Assembly: GCF_901542335.1 (NCBI RefSeq)
Contig: NZ_LR594036.1
Location: 992,001-1,056,000, forward strand
Reading direction: 5' to 3'
DNA length: 64,000 bases
Source of the DNA: Streptococcus porcinus
GTDB lineage: Bacteria > Bacillota > Bacilli > Lactobacillales > Streptococcaceae
Shown here: in pieces, positions 38,851 through 49,564 of the stretch
How the letters are laid out: each line of letters opens with the position of its first letter
Position numbering within the stretch: position 1 is the first letter of the stretch
Made by a program: the position numbers and the translations under genes
Notes under the pieces: model-generated
Told to the model about the DNA's origin: nothing
Seen by the model: the letters and a program-made list of their open reading frames with translations, nothing else
Database searches by the model: none

Positions 38851-40374
38851 ATGAGAAGACATCTATCATTATGGGCCAGCTTATCTCTTATATTAGTAAG
38901 TATGATAATCGTAACAGGCTCAATCTTTTATGGGATAACAATTCATGAAACCTACCGTTCTATTAAACAGCAAGAAAGTCATCTTCTAACAGCAACGGGG
39001 AAAATGTTATCTGAAAATGATCAAATTATTCAAAGTCTTGAAAATAAGCAAACCAATCAATCACTTATTTCCTATACCAAAGGTATTACGAGGGCTTATG
39101 ACCTAGACTATGTTGTTGTTATGGACATGCAAGGAATTAGATACACACATCCTAATCTTCATAAAATTGGCAAGCCTTTTCAAGGTGGAGATGAGAAAAC
39201 TGTTTTGAAAGGTAAGGAAGTTATTTCAATAGCTAAGGGGAGTTTAGGGAAATCTCTTAGGTATTTAATTCCTGTTAAAAATAGCAGTGGCAAACAAATA
39301 GGTGCCCTTGCCGTTGGGATAAAATTAACAACTTTAAATGAAGTTGTTACCTTATCCAAGCAAAAATACACCTCAGCAGTTATTTTATCCCTTGTCTTTA
39401 GTTTATTAGTAACATCAATTATTTCAATGAGGTTAAAAAAACAACTCCATAATTTAGAACCTAGCGAAATTTATCAGCTCTTAGAAGAACGTAATGCTAT
39501 GCTGGATCAAATCGAAAATGCTGTCTTTATTATTAATCGCCAACATCATATTGAATTGGTTAACCCTTCAGCTAATCAATTAGTTCAGCAGAAACTTAAT
39601 TTAGAACATCTTAAAGGACGAAAAATTGAAAGTATTTTCCAAAACTTTTCCAGTCTAGATTTACATCAAGGTCATGAGCAACTTTTAAAATGGCAGGATG
39701 AGGATTTTCTTATTACAATTTCTCATATTTCTGTGAAAAAAGACCTTCGAGGCTATTTGCTCTTGATTCGGAATGCCTCAGATGCTATATATACCATGGA
39801 TCAGCTGGTTTATACGACAACATATGCTTCAGCCCTGCAAGCACAGACCCATAAATTTATGAATCAGCTGCATGTGATTTATGGTTTAGTTGATATTTCT
39901 TATTTTGATCAGCTTAAAATCTACTTAGATAGTTTACTTGAACCTGAATCAGAATTTTTTACGCGTTTGTCCGTTTTAATTAAAGAACCTCTACTGGCAA
40001 GCTTCCTAATTGGAGAACAAGAAAAATTTCAAGAGCTCAATGTTAGTTTGACCTTTGAAGTAACTAGTGATATTCCTCGAAATCAAACCCAAAATCAATT
40101 AAACAATGTCTTAATGATTTTTAGATATCTTCACACTCATGTACTAAAAGGATTGAATCCTAAATTTGTAACAATCACTTTAAGTTATCAAGATGACACA
40201 CTCTTTAGCTCTTATCAAATTAACGATAAGTTAATAGAGGCTCAAAATATCGAAGATATATTAGAAAACCACTATTTCAAACAACTACTTGTTAAAACTC
40301 ACTCTAACTCAACGAAACAGCTTTTCACTTCCCCGCTAGAATTTACAGTCGCCATTCCCTATAAAGGAGAGTAA
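38851..40374 (+). CDS. maeK: Malate-sensing histidine kinase (CitA/DcuS family)
   Basis: A 507-residue sensor with a membrane segment at about 10-30, an extracellular PAS-like domain (DYVVVMDMQGIRYTHPN), a second membrane segment at about 175-193, a cytoplasmic PAS (IENAVFIINRQHHIELVNPS) and an H-box-like segment, QTHKFMNQLHVIYG, with His334. The C-terminal ATPase region is poorly conserved: I see no clear N-box or DxGxG loop. It is followed 1 base later by maeR. AGGAGGATTT precedes the ATG. Confidence 0.9.
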   Translation: MRRHLSLWASLSLILVSMIIVTGSIFYGITIHETYRSIKQQESHLLTATGKMLSENDQIIQSLENKQTNQSLISYTKGITRAYDLDYVVVMDMQGIRYTHPNLHKIGKPFQGGDEKTVLKGKEVISIAKGSLGKSLRYLIPVKNSSGKQIGALAVGIKLTTLNEVVTLSKQKYTSAVILSLVFSLLVTSIISMRLKKQLHNLEPSEIYQLLEERNAMLDQIENAVFIINRQHHIELVNPSANQLVQQKLNLEHLKGRKIESIFQNFSSLDLHQGHEQLLKWQDEDFLITISHISVKKDLRGYLLLIRNASDAIYTMDQLVYTTTYASALQAQTHKFMNQLHVIYGLVDISYFDQLKIYLDSLLEPESEFFTRLSVLIKEPLLASFLIGEQEKFQELNVSLTFEVTSDIPRNQTQNQLNNVLMIFRYLHTHVLKGLNPKFVTITLSYQDDTLFSSYQINDKLIEAQNIEDILENHYFKQLLVKTHSNSTKQLFTSPLEFTVAIPYKGE

Positions 40375-40375
40375 T

Positions 40376-41083
40376 ATGAATGTTTTAATTATCGAAGATG
40401 ATCCTATGGTAGATTTCATTCATCGAAATTATTTGGAAAAAATAAACCAATTCGATATCATTTTATCCAGTAGCACTATCAAGGATGCTAAAGAAAAATG
40501 TAATAACTTCAAGATTGATCTCGTCCTACTGGATATTCATATTAAAGATGGCAACGGCTTGCAATTTTTAGAGTATCTAAGACAAGAACACCTTAATTGT
40601 GAAGTCATTATTATTTCAGCTGCTAATGATGGTAAAAATATTAAATTGGGCTTTCACCTTGGAATTGTAGACTACTTAATCAAACCATTTACCTACGAAC
40701 GGTTCAAAGAAAGTATTGACTTATTTTTAGCACAATTCAAACGCTTAAACCAAACAACCTTACAACAAGAACACATTGACTCTCTTAAAATAAACAATAA
40801 AGAAGTGTCCTCTCAAAATAGACAATCCTTGCTATTAGAAAAAGGACTATCACAAACGACTATGCAGCTTGTTCTTAATACAATTGATACTTTAGCTGAT
40901 TCCTTTACCATACAAGATATTACCCAAAAATCCCAACTTTCTCATGTTTCTGTTCGCAAATATATTACTTTTTTAGAAGAAAATAATTACTTGCTGAGTG
41001 AGCAGATTTATACAAAGGTGGGACGTCCATACCGTGTTTATCATAAAAAACCTTCCCCTACTACCCACTCCTTTTACTCTTAA
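40376..41083 (+). CDS. maeR: Response regulator of malate genes
   Basis: A 235-residue CitB/DcuR-type regulator. The receiver domain has the acidic pair IIEDDP, phospho-acceptor Asp in LVLLDIHIKDGNGL (about 54), and Lys in YLIKPFTYERF. The C-terminal part is a helix-turn-helix (FTIQDITQKSQLSHVSVRKYI). It should activate maeP-maeE when malate is present. AAAGGAGAG lies at the end of maeK, so both are made together. Confidence 0.93.
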   Translation: MNVLIIEDDPMVDFIHRNYLEKINQFDIILSSSTIKDAKEKCNNFKIDLVLLDIHIKDGNGLQFLEYLRQEHLNCEVIIISAANDGKNIKLGFHLGIVDYLIKPFTYERFKESIDLFLAQFKRLNQTTLQQEHIDSLKINNKEVSSQNRQSLLLEKGLSQTTMQLVLNTIDTLADSFTIQDITQKSQLSHVSVRKYITFLEENNYLLSEQIYTKVGRPYRVYHKKPSPTTHSFYS

Positions 41084-41125
41084 TTATGCCAATCTCAAAA
41101 GTAAGTGAGCATTTCGGAAACGGGA

Positions 41126-41171
41126 TAATAAAATAAGACTATCCCCTTGATTGGATAGTCTTATTTTATTA
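41126..41171. terminator. Shared bidirectional terminator of maeR and potD
   Basis: A 19-bp perfect stem (first arm 41126-41144, beginning TAATAAAATAAG and ending CTATCC) with an 8-base loop. It includes the potD stop codon on one side, and its AT-rich arms supply U-rich 3' ends on both strands. Confidence 0.82.
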
Positions 41172-42242
41172 TTTGCGGTACATTTTAAATTGCAGATAGA
41201 GATCATTATAGACTCCCAACCAATAATTTCCTAGGTTGTCGTAAACCTCTAATTTCTTGATGGTTTCATTTGTTGGGTAAAAAGCAGGATCTTCTTTTAT
41301 CTCTTTTGGTAAGATAGCTTTTGCCTTGGTATTTGGAGTAGCATAGCCGATATATTCTGCATTTTGAGCAGCGTTCTTAGGCTCATTGATAAAATTTAAA
41401 AAGGCATAGGCTTCTTTTTCATGTTTCATCGTTTTTGGTAAGACCAAATTATCAAACCAGAGGTTTGAACCTTCTGTAGGAACAACATAGTGCAAATGCT
41501 TATTATTAGCAAGCATCTCACTTGCTTCGCCTGAGAAAGTGACTCCGATAGCAGCATCTCCTTGAATCATATAACCTTTCATTTCATCGGCAACAATGGC
41601 TTTGATATTTGGCGTTAATGATTGAAGTCGTTTTTCTGCTGCTTTTAATTGGTCCATATTTTTAGAGTTGACGCTATTGCCAAATGTGGTCAAACCTATT
41701 CCCAGCATCTCTCTTGCCCCATCAATCAACATGATTTTATCTTTGTATTCAGGACGCCATAAATCCTCCCAATGCTTGGGAGCATGTCTTACTTGTTGGT
41801 CATTGTACACAATACCAACCGTTCCCCAGAAATAGGGAATTGAGTAATCATTTTTAGGATCAAAACTTTTCCCTAAGAACTCCTTACCTATCGCATCCAT
41901 CCCTTTTAATTTACTTTTATCCAATTTGACTAAAAGCTTTTCTTTAATCATTTTGTCTATGGTGTAATCACTTGGCACAGCAATATCATAGGTTGTTCCA
42001 CCTTGTTTTATTTTGGTGTACATGGCTTCGTTGGAATCAAAGGTTTCGTACTGCACTTGAATACCAGTTTCCTTTGTAAATTTTTTCAGCAAAGCAGGAT
42101 CAATATAATCACCCCAGTTGTAAATGACTAATTTATCTGCTTGATTAGCAGACCCTGTTTTTTTCTGAATAGCAAAAGAAAGACCAGCTAGGACAACAAT
42201 AATGGCCAATATCCCAGCAATAAAAGAATACAATTTACGCAT
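41169..42242 (-). CDS. potD: Spermidine/putrescine-binding protein
   Basis: Extracytoplasmic polyamine receptor of the PotABCD importer. The 357-residue protein has an N-terminal hydrophobic segment (about 6-24) that works as signal or anchor; there is no lipobox cysteine. The mature part begins with the typical LVIYNWGDYIDPALL and keeps VPSDYTIDKM and FWGTVGIVYN. It overlaps potC by 8 bases. Confidence 0.95.
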   Translation of the reverse strand: MRKLYSFIAGILAIIVVLAGLSFAIQKKTGSANQADKLVIYNWGDYIDPALLKKFTKETGIQVQYETFDSNEAMYTKIKQGGTTYDIAVPSDYTIDKMIKEKLLVKLDKSKLKGMDAIGKEFLGKSFDPKNDYSIPYFWGTVGIVYNDQQVRHAPKHWEDLWRPEYKDKIMLIDGAREMLGIGLTTFGNSVNSKNMDQLKAAEKRLQSLTPNIKAIVADEMKGYMIQGDAAIGVTFSGEASEMLANNKHLHYVVPTEGSNLWFDNLVLPKTMKHEKEAYAFLNFINEPKNAAQNAEYIGYATPNTKAKAILPKEIKEDPAFYPTNETIKKLEVYDNLGNYWLGVYNDLYLQFKMYRK

Positions 42243-43011
42243 GCTTGTCCTCCTTATCGAGTGAGATATAATAATAGCCCATTACCAAAAGTATTGAGAC
42301 AAAAAAGACAATCGTTGAGAGGGCATTAATGTCAAGTGAGATACCTCGCCGAGCGCGTGAATAAATCTCTACAGAAAGCGTAGTAAAACCATTACCTGTT
42401 AAAAAGAAAGTAACTGCAAAATCATCCAATGAATACGTAAAAGCCATAAAGTATCCAGCAATAATACCAGGTGTTAAGAAAGGCAACATAACTTCTTTCA
42501 TCATCTGAAATTGACTAGCTCCCAAATCATAGGCTGCATTAATCATATCTTGATTCATTTCCTTAAGTCGTGGTAAGACCATCAAAACGACAATTGGAAT
42601 TGAGAAGGCAATGTGACTTAAGAGGACTGAAAAAGCACCTAATTGGAACTTCAAAGTTGTAAAAAGTATCAAAAATGATGCACCAATCATAACATCTGGT
42701 GAAACCATGAGAACATTATTGGCAGATAGGAGCGAATTCTGGAATCTTTTTTTAGCATGATGAATGAATATAGCACCAAAAGTACCGATGAAGGTTGCAA
42801 TCAAGGCACTTGAAAATGCTAAGACAAAAGTCTGCAAGAGAATTGACATCAGTCGACTATCAGCAAAAAGCGTCCGATAATGTTCCAATGTTACCCCAGT
42901 AAATCCATTCATATCCCCTCCTTTATTAAAAGAATAAAAAATGAGATATAAAATCGGAATATAGAGAAGTACAAAAGTGAATGTTAAATAAATTGGAACA
43001 AATTTTTTCAT
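42235..43011 (-). CDS. potC: Spermidine/putrescine ABC transporter permease
   Basis: A 258-residue permease with six hydrophobic segments and the EAA-loop region NAAYDLGASQFQMMKEVMLP. Start at ATG 43011 ([13 protein letters not shown]), overlapping the potB stop by 4 bases (ATGA); an upstream in-frame ATG falls deep inside potB and lacks similarity. Confidence 0.94.
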   Translation of the reverse strand: MKKFVPIYLTFTFVLLYIPILYLIFYSFNKGGDMNGFTGVTLEHYRTLFADSRLMSILLQTFVLAFSSALIATFIGTFGAIFIHHAKKRFQNSLLSANNVLMVSPDVMIGASFLILFTTLKFQLGAFSVLLSHIAFSIPIVVLMVLPRLKEMNQDMINAAYDLGASQFQMMKEVMLPFLTPGIIAGYFMAFTYSLDDFAVTFFLTGNGFTTLSVEIYSRARRGISLDINALSTIVFFVSILLVMGYYYISLDKEDKHA

Positions 43012-43802
43012 TGGCTTTTCTCCTTTGTTATCCACATAATGACAAGCATGGTAAAAATGAGAACCACACCAATAGTAGAACCCATTCCCCAATTTTGCGT
43101 GGTTAGGAAGTGCTGCTCAATGGCTGTTCCAAGAGTGATGACACGGTTTCCACCAATAAGGCGTGTTAGCATGAAAAGACTCAAACTTGGAATGAAAACA
43201 GACTGTACCCCTGCACGTACACCGCTCATTGATAAGGGAAAGATGACACGAGAAAAAGTTTGAACTTCATTTGCCCCTAGATCGCGACTAGCATTTATAA
43301 CATTTCCATCTATATCATCTAAAGCATTAAAAATTGGTAATATCATAAAAGGAAGTTCAATATATGAAGCTACAAAAATAAAAGAAAAATCTGTAAATAG
43401 GATTTGCTTAGGGCCGATTCCAACAAAAGTTAAAAAGGCATTAATCCCACCTTGCTGACCAAAAATCCCCATAAAGGCATAAGCTTTTAACAAAAGATTA
43501 ACCCAAGTCGGTAAAATAATTAACATTAACCATAATTGCCGATGCTTAAGCTTAGTTAAGCAGTAGGCTGCTGGATAAGATAACAAAAGAGTGACTATCG
43601 TAATAATTCCTGCATAAACAATGGAATTAAAAACCATACGTAGATAAGTCCAGGAACTGAAAAAAATCTGATAGTTAGCCAGAGTAAGATGACCTTGGAT
43701 ATCGAAAAAAGATTTGTAAAATAAGAGAGCAACTGGTGCTAGAACAAAAAGAAAAATCCAAAGAAAATAGGGAATCGAGTAAAACTTAGAGGTTTTCTTC
43801 AT
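43008..43802 (-). CDS. potB: Spermidine/putrescine ABC transporter permease
   Basis: A 264-residue permease with six hydrophobic segments and the EAA-type loop [20 protein letters not shown]. Pairs with PotC to form the membrane channel. It overlaps potA by 17 bases and potC by 4. Confidence 0.94.
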   Translation of the reverse strand: MKKTSKFYSIPYFLWIFLFVLAPVALLFYKSFFDIQGHLTLANYQIFFSSWTYLRMVFNSIVYAGIITIVTLLLSYPAAYCLTKLKHRQLWLMLIILPTWVNLLLKAYAFMGIFGQQGGINAFLTFVGIGPKQILFTDFSFIFVASYIELPFMILPIFNALDDIDGNVINASRDLGANEVQTFSRVIFPLSMSGVRAGVQSVFIPSLSLFMLTRLIGGNRVITLGTAIEQHFLTTQNWGMGSTIGVVLIFTMLVIMWITKEKSQ

Positions 43803-44940
43803 TACGTTCCTCCTCGATTGCGTTAATCAGTCCCTCCTCCTGCTCATCGGTATCAACATATTCTTCAATACGCGCATCAAATTCTTCTTCTGTCTCATTT
43901 AAACGCATGATATGAATATCTTCTGGAGTAAAGGACAATCCAATAATTTCGCCCTCAATGGCTTTGCGAGTAGAATGAATCATCCACTCATTACCAAGCT
44001 CATCATAAGCAATAATTTCGTAATGAACACCACGGAATAACTGAGTGTCAACCTTAACTTGGAGCTTACCTTCTTCAGGTAGAGTAATCTGCAGGTCTTC
44101 TGGACGAATCACTACTTCTACTGGTTCATTTGGACGCATACCACCATCAACCGATTCAAAGGTTTTCCCATTGAAGGACACTAAATAATCCTCAATCATA
44201 GTTCCGTTAATGATGTTAGATTCTCCAATAAAGTTTGCAACAAAATGATTAATCGGCTCGTCGTAAATATCAACAGGCGTCCCTGACTGAACAATTTCAC
44301 CATCATTCATGACGAAAATCCAATCACTCATAGCTAATGCTTCTTCTTGATCATGGGTGACAAATACAAAGGTAATTCCAAGCCTTTGTTGAAGTTCACG
44401 TAGTTCGTATTGCATTTCTGTGCGTAATTTCAAATCTAAAGCTGACAATGGTTCATCAAGTAAAACCACGCGAGGTTGATTAATAATTGCGCGTGCTATC
44501 GCTACACGTTGCCTTTGACCACCTGACAATTTTTGAATAGGTCTTTTTTCAAAACCCTCTAATTGAACCATTTTTAAAGTTTCTTGAACCCTTTTTGCTA
44601 TTTCAACTTTAGGGACATTTTTTAATTTTAAGGCGAAAGCCACGTTATCAAAAACATTCATATGGGGAAAGAGGGCATAATTTTGGAATACAGTATGAAC
44701 ATCTCGTTTACTGATGGGAACATCATTAATTCGTTTCCCGTCAAGAAAAACATCACCACTGCTTGCATCAATAAGCCCCGCAATAATATTCAAAATAGTA
44801 GATTTCCCTGAACCGGATGCACCTAAAAGAGTATAAAATTTACCCTCTTCAAGTTCAAAATTAATATTTTTTAGTACCTGTGTACCATTGTCTTCAAATG
44901 TTTTAGAAACATTTTTAAATGTGATAATTGGCTTAGTCAA
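43786..44940 (-). CDS. potA: Spermidine/putrescine ABC transporter ATPase
   Basis: A 384-residue ATPase with Walker [12 protein letters not shown], signature [15 protein letters not shown], Walker [13 protein letters not shown] and a C-terminal TOBE-type regulatory domain. The start codon is TTG ([13 protein letters not shown]), 10-11 bases after GGAGG; an ATG between the two is in another frame and meets TAA after four codons. The overlapping false start could reduce expression. murB lies 33 bases upstream. Confidence 0.95.
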   Translation of the reverse strand: MTKPIITFKNVSKTFEDNGTQVLKNINFELEEGKFYTLLGASGSGKSTILNIIAGLIDASSGDVFLDGKRINDVPISKRDVHTVFQNYALFPHMNVFDNVAFALKLKNVPKVEIAKRVQETLKMVQLEGFEKRPIQKLSGGQRQRVAIARAIINQPRVVLLDEPLSALDLKLRTEMQYELRELQQRLGITFVFVTHDQEEALAMSDWIFVMNDGEIVQSGTPVDIYDEPINHFVANFIGESNIINGTMIEDYLVSFNGKTFESVDGGMRPNEPVEVVIRPEDLQITLPEEGKLQVKVDTQLFRGVHYEIIAYDELGNEWMIHSTRKAIEGEIIGLSFTPEDIHIMRLNETEEEFDARIEEYVDTDEQEEGLINAIEEERNEENL

Positions 44941-44973
44941 TTGTCATAAATCCTCCATAAAATATCTGAGCAA

Positions 44974-45864
44974 TCAGGTCAACTCTTCCCCGATAATACG
45001 TACTTCCCTTTCTAAGGTAATACCAGAGTTGGTTTTGACGGTTGCAATAACGTGAGCAATTAATTGTTCATAATCATGCGCAGTTCCTTGATCAACATTA
45101 ATCATGAAACCTGCGTGTTTTTCCGAAACTTCAACCCCACCAATACGGTAACCTTTCAAGCCGGCTTCCATAATCAACTGGCCAGCAAAATGACCAATAG
45201 GACGTTTAAAGACAGACCCACAAGAAGGATACTCTAATGGTTGTTTTAGACGTCTAAGATAATTGAGACGATCCATTTCTTGGGAAATCTGTTCAAAATT
45301 CCCTGGATTTAGAGCAAATTTAGCAGAAATAACAATATCGCCACTAGTTTGGACAGCAGATATCCGATAGCCAAAAGCCATCTCTCTCGCTGTTACTGTT
45401 TTAATTTCACCCTCTGGCGTTAAGACTTTAGCCGAAAGAAAGATGTTAGCTATTTCACCACCGTAGGCACCAGCATTCATAAAAATAGCACCGCCAATGC
45501 TTCCTGGTATACCACAAGCAAACTCAAAGCCAGTTAAGCTATGATATTTAGCGACCTTGGTTGTCTCTATCAGATTAGCCCCTGCTTCTGCTTCAATAGT
45601 ATAGCCATCAACCGTTATTAAATTAAGTTTATCAAACATAATCACAAAGCCACGAATACCACCGTCTCGAACAATTAGATTACTTGCATTGCCAAGAACC
45701 AACCAAGGAATCTTATGCTGATTTGCATACTTAACAACCCGTGTTAATTCAATACGATTACGAGGGAAAACCAAGTAATCAGCAGGACCACCAACTTTGG
45801 TATAAGTATATTTTTTTAAAGGTTCATTAATCCGGATATCAATTCCGGCAAGTTCTTCAATCAT
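44974..45864 (-). CDS. murB: UDP-N-acetylenolpyruvoylglucosamine reductase
   Basis: FAD enzyme that reduces UDP-GlcNAc-enolpyruvate to UDP-MurNAc in peptidoglycan synthesis. The 296-residue type IIa form has the FAD-binding [12 protein letters not shown] and [21 protein letters not shown] motifs and the catalytic Ser in [10 protein letters not shown]. It lies between the folate genes and potABCD, with a terminator before it and none after it, so it is likely cotranscribed with pot genes. Confidence 0.96.
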   Translation of the reverse strand: MIEELAGIDIRINEPLKKYTYTKVGGPADYLVFPRNRIELTRVVKYANQHKIPWLVLGNASNLIVRDGGIRGFVIMFDKLNLITVDGYTIEAEAGANLIETTKVAKYHSLTGFEFACGIPGSIGGAIFMNAGAYGGEIANIFLSAKVLTPEGEIKTVTAREMAFGYRISAVQTSGDIVISAKFALNPGNFEQISQEMDRLNYLRRLKQPLEYPSCGSVFKRPIGHFAGQLIMEAGLKGYRIGGVEVSEKHAGFMINVDQGTAHDYEQLIAHVIATVKTNSGITLEREVRIIGEELT

Positions 45865-45898
45865 TATTCTCTACTTTCCGAATCATTTCGTTTTACAT

Positions 45899-45922
45899 TA
45901 AAAAATCGGCACAGAGCCGATT
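45899..45922 (-). terminator. Terminator between folK and murB
   Basis: Minus strand: AATCGGC paired with GCCGATT in a 5-base loop, followed by TTTTTT... (A-run 45899-45905 on the plus strand). It partly separates the fol operon from murB-pot. Confidence 0.75.
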
Positions 45923-45969
45923 CCATTATATCAAAATTTGTTAAAAATAACGATAATTAATAAGAGATA

Positions 45970-46461
45970 TTATGATACTTTTACCACGCTTTTAATATCA
46001 TTCTTTGGTAATCTAGAAAGATAGCCTGATAAATAGCCAGTTTCTCCATTAAGTTTTAACTCAGGATTAATTTCCAAAAGCGGAATAAGCACAAAGGCTC
46101 GTTGCGTCATAAATGGGTGAGGAATCGTTAGGTCCTTAGTCTTATATACTAACTCTCCAAAAAGTAGAATATCAATATCTATAGTACGTGGTCCCCATTT
46201 CTCATGACGAACTCTTCCAAGTTTCTTTTCAATTGTATGAATATGATTTAAAAAAGTGATAGGTTCTAAATCAGTCTCAAAACAAGCAGCTAAGTTTAAA
46301 AAATTATCTTGGTCCGTTTTACCCCAAGCTACTGTTTCATAAATAGCAGAGATTTTAGCTAAGTGTGTTTTCGGTAACTGAGATAACTGACTAATAGCTT
46401 TCTCGAGATAAGCCTTCCGATTTCCCATATTACTGCCTAAACTAAGGTATATCTTTGTCAT
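45970..46461 (-). CDS. folK: 6-hydroxymethyl-7,8-dihydropterin pyrophosphokinase
   Basis: Transfers pyrophosphate from ATP to the pterin in folate synthesis. The 163-residue protein begins [15 protein letters not shown] and has the metal/ATP signature [12 protein letters not shown]. It overlaps folB by 4 bases; last gene of the folC-folE-folP-folB-folK run. Confidence 0.95.
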   Translation of the reverse strand: MTKIYLSLGSNMGNRKAYLEKAISQLSQLPKTHLAKISAIYETVAWGKTDQDNFLNLAACFETDLEPITFLNHIHTIEKKLGRVRHEKWGPRTIDIDILLFGELVYKTKDLTIPHPFMTQRAFVLIPLLEINPELKLNGETGYLSGYLSRLPKNDIKSVVKVS

Positions 46462-46817
46462 CTTCTTCTCTCCAAAATAATACCAACAGAATCATAATGT
46501 CCTGCAATCGGTGGATTCTCCTTTTTGATAGAAATAGTGATCCCTTCAATCATCGGAAATTCTTGAAACAAGTCGTCACAAATTGCGCCACCTAATCTTT
46601 CAATCAGCGCAAAGCGTTGGCTTTCAACAATGACTTTGACCCTTTCAAAAACATGGCCATAGTGTACAGTTTCTTCTAAGTAGTCAGTTTTTGAGGCTGA
46701 TAACAAATCAACAGCCAGTTCCAAGTCAATCACAAAAATCTGCCCTAAAATCTGTTCTTCAGCTAATGCGCCATGGTAGCCATAAAAACGACAACCATTT
46801 AACCTTATCTTATCCAT
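46458..46817 (-). CDS. folB: Dihydroneopterin aldolase
   Basis: Cleaves dihydroneopterin to the hydroxymethyl pterin used by FolK. The 119-residue protein starts [16 protein letters not shown] and keeps the catalytic region [12 protein letters not shown] with Glu/Lys further along ([11 protein letters not shown]). Start at 46817 with GAGGAAAGG upstream; an in-frame ATG 4 codons earlier overlaps the end of folP. Confidence 0.95.
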   Translation of the reverse strand: MDKIRLNGCRFYGYHGALAEEQILGQIFVIDLELAVDLLSASKTDYLEETVHYGHVFERVKVIVESQRFALIERLGGAICDDLFQEFPMIEGITISIKKENPPIAGHYDSVGIILERRR

Positions 46818-46825
46818 ACCTTTCC

Positions 46826-47626
46826 TCACATTAACTTCTCTAATACAGTGACAATGTCTTTATTTTCAATAATATTATGGACGCGAACAATTTTACATCC
46901 CTTTGCGATAGCATAGGCTGATAAAGCAGCTGTTCCCTTGTCACGCTCCAATGCTTTGGTATTTCCCCCCAATAAAGCATCTACTACCCGTTTACGTGAA
47001 ATACCAAATAAAACTGGATATCCCAGTTGGCAAACCTTATCTAAACCTTTTAACAATTCTATATTTTGTTCAATATTCTTTGCAAAACCAAAGCCTGGAT
47101 CAATCCAGATATTATCCTTTGAAATGCCAGCTTGTAATGCTTGGTGTGCACGCTCTGTTAGAAAAGTGCAGACATCTGAAACAACATGCTCGTAGACCTC
47201 CTCTTTTTGGTTATGCATCAAGATAATAGGGACTTGCCATTTAGCAGCTAGTGCAAACATTTTTCCATCATAAAGTCCTGCCCAAACATCATTTAAAATA
47301 TCAGCACCTGCCTCTAAGGCTGCCTGAGCTGTCTGAGTTTTATAAGTGTCAATACTTACTAAAATATTGAATCTTTCTTTAATAGCTTTAATAATTGGAA
47401 CAACGCGTGCAATCTCTTCTTCAGCAGGTACAAACTTATAACCAGGCCTAGTAGATTCACCACCAACATCAATAATGGTAGCCCCCTGACTGATCATCAG
47501 CTCCACTTGTGCTATAGCCTCTTCAATACCGGTATAGGAACCACCATCAGAAAAAGAATCAGGTGTTACATTTAGAATCCCCATAATAGTAGCATTCCCA
47601 GCAATTGAAAATTTACCAATTTTCAT
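46826..47626 (-). CDS. folP: Dihydropteroate synthase
   Basis: Joins p-aminobenzoate to the activated pterin; the sulfonamide target. The 266-residue TIM barrel has IMGILNVTPDSFSDGG, GESTRPG and the KRV loop LFGISRKRVVD. AGGAGGATC precedes the ATG. It follows folE by 13 bases. Confidence 0.96.
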   Translation of the reverse strand: MKIGKFSIAGNATIMGILNVTPDSFSDGGSYTGIEEAIAQVELMISQGATIIDVGGESTRPGYKFVPAEEEIARVVPIIKAIKERFNILVSIDTYKTQTAQAALEAGADILNDVWAGLYDGKMFALAAKWQVPIILMHNQKEEVYEHVVSDVCTFLTERAHQALQAGISKDNIWIDPGFGFAKNIEQNIELLKGLDKVCQLGYPVLFGISRKRVVDALLGGNTKALERDKGTAALSAYAIAKGCKIVRVHNIIENKDIVTVLEKLM

Positions 47627-47639
47627 AACCTAGATCCTC

Positions 47640-48203
47640 CTACTTATCTCTAATTAATTCTAAAATATACCGTTGGCTTTCGCGATTTTCTATAAATGAG
47701 CCTCTGGCCATTTTGGTAACAGTCTTACTGCCCGGTTTCTTAATCCCACGCATCGTCATACACATATGCTCCGCTTCAACCAGTACAAAAACACCCTCTG
47801 GATGTAAGGCTTCTTCTAATGCAATTGCAATTTGACTAGTCAAACGTTCTTGTAATTGGGGTCTTTTACTAGCAACCTCTACAGCACGAGCTAATTTACT
47901 CAAACCAGTTACACGGCCGCCCCTAGGGATATAAGCAACGTGTGCCTTACCATAAAAAGGCACCAGATGGTGTTCGCACATGGAGTAAAAAGGAATGTCT
48001 TTGACCAACACAATATCATCGTAAGTTTCTTCAGCAAAAACAGTTGTAAATTCATTTTTAGGATCCATCTCTAATCCCGCAAACATCTCCTGATACATTT
48101 TTACAACACGTTTTGGCGTATCTATTAATCCCTCACGCTGTGGGTCTTCTCCTAGTGCTTCTAGTAACTGATAAATGGCTTCTTCTGCCTTTTTGCTATT
48201 CAT
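47640..48203 (-). CDS. folE: GTP cyclohydrolase I
   Basis: First enzyme of folate synthesis, GTP to dihydroneopterin triphosphate. The 187-residue protein has the zinc and catalytic motif [20 protein letters not shown] and the second cysteine in [12 protein letters not shown]. Overlaps the folC stop by 8 bases. Confidence 0.97.
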   Translation of the reverse strand: MNSKKAEEAIYQLLEALGEDPQREGLIDTPKRVVKMYQEMFAGLEMDPKNEFTTVFAEETYDDIVLVKDIPFYSMCEHHLVPFYGKAHVAYIPRGGRVTGLSKLARAVEVASKRPQLQERLTSQIAIALEEALHPEGVFVLVEAEHMCMTMRGIKKPGSKTVTKMARGSFIENRESQRYILELIRDK

Positions 48204-49482
48204 CGCAAAAATCCTCTCTGTCTTCGCCTTTTACGCTTTTTTTGAAAAATTGTCTAACTTCTGAAATAAAATATAAAGAACCTGTTATGACATAAAAATC
48301 CTTACTGGCTTTAACTTCCATCTTAGTCAACCAGTCCTCGAAGCTTTTATTTCGTGGAAGTTCCAAAGGATAATCATTAAGTTCAAATGCTCTCGGGTAA
48401 TTAAAGGTTGTGACTTCTAAATCTCCAACTTCTTGAAGAAGTTCCAGCATCTGCTCAATTGGCTTAGTGTTAATGGCAGCAACTAAAATATGAATATGGC
48501 GGTCCTTGTAGTTTGTTTTTAGAACATTGACCAAAGCTTGGATACTTTCTTTGTTATGCGCACCGTCAATCATCAAATTAGGGAGTATTAATTCTGTCCG
48601 CCCCAACCAGTAGTTCTTTTCTAAACCTGCACGAATAGCGTCATCGGTAATGAGAGGAAACTTGTTTTTTAGCAATTGACACGCCTGTATAGCATGCGCC
48701 GCATTAGCCACCTGATGTTGACCTGGCATGGCTAGTTTAATCCCAGAAATGGAGCCTTGTATAGACGAAAATTGGTAAAGATTATCCAGCTTTTGCATGC
48801 TATAATCCACTCCGTACTGATAGGCCTGGCTACCGCTCTTTTGGCTTTTTTCGAGAAAAACCTGCTTCGCTTCTGCATTATCAATCGCAAATAGAACTTT
48901 TTCACCGCCTTTTATGACACCAGCTTTTTGTTCGGCAATTTGACCATAAGTCTCACCCAAAATATCTTGATGATCTAGACCAATGGAGGGACAGATGATT
49001 GCAAAGGCTTTAAAGACATTTGTCGAATCATATAGACCACCTAAACCTGCTTCAATAATAGCAATATCAACGGGATGTAGCTTGCCAAAATAATAAAACA
49101 TGATAATGGTGATAATTTCAAATTCCGTAATAGGACCTAAGTCTGTTTCAATAGGGATTCTTTCTGTCAGTGGTTTAATCGCGTCGCAGCATATTACCAA
49201 ATCAGTCTTACTAATCATGTGACCGTTGATGCTGATCCGTTCTCGAAAATCCATAATAAAAGGTGAGGTAAAGGTACCCGCATCATAACCAGAAGCAGTT
49301 AAAATACGCTGTAAATTATTTACCGTTGACCCTTTACCATTAGTTCCCACAACATGAATCCCAAAAATATTATTTTGGGGATTTCCTAATTTTTCCAATA
49401 CCCAGAAAACGCGTTTTAAACCAGGTCTAATTCCAAATTTTGTTTGTCCGTGGATCCATTCCAGAGCTTCTTCATATAACAT
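48196..49482 (-). CDS. folC: Folylpolyglutamate synthase
   Basis: Adds glutamates to folates (and perhaps makes dihydrofolate). The 428-residue Mur-ligase-fold protein has the ATP loop [14 protein letters not shown], the catalytic/omega region [12 protein letters not shown] and IDGAHNKES. First gene of the fol operon. Confidence 0.95.
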   Translation of the reverse strand: MLYEEALEWIHGQTKFGIRPGLKRVFWVLEKLGNPQNNIFGIHVVGTNGKGSTVNNLQRILTASGYDAGTFTSPFIMDFRERISINGHMISKTDLVICCDAIKPLTERIPIETDLGPITEFEIITIIMFYYFGKLHPVDIAIIEAGLGGLYDSTNVFKAFAIICPSIGLDHQDILGETYGQIAEQKAGVIKGGEKVLFAIDNAEAKQVFLEKSQKSGSQAYQYGVDYSMQKLDNLYQFSSIQGSISGIKLAMPGQHQVANAAHAIQACQLLKNKFPLITDDAIRAGLEKNYWLGRTELILPNLMIDGAHNKESIQALVNVLKTNYKDRHIHILVAAINTKPIEQMLELLQEVGDLEVTTFNYPRAFELNDYPLELPRNKSFEDWLTKMEVKASKDFYVITGSLYFISEVRQFFKKSVKGEDREDFCDE

Positions 49483-49564
49483 AATTTCCTCACTTCATAA
49501 GAGCCATCCCCCACTTTAATCAATAAGTTGAATAGAAGATTGACTCTCTTTTTCCAGACTTTCC

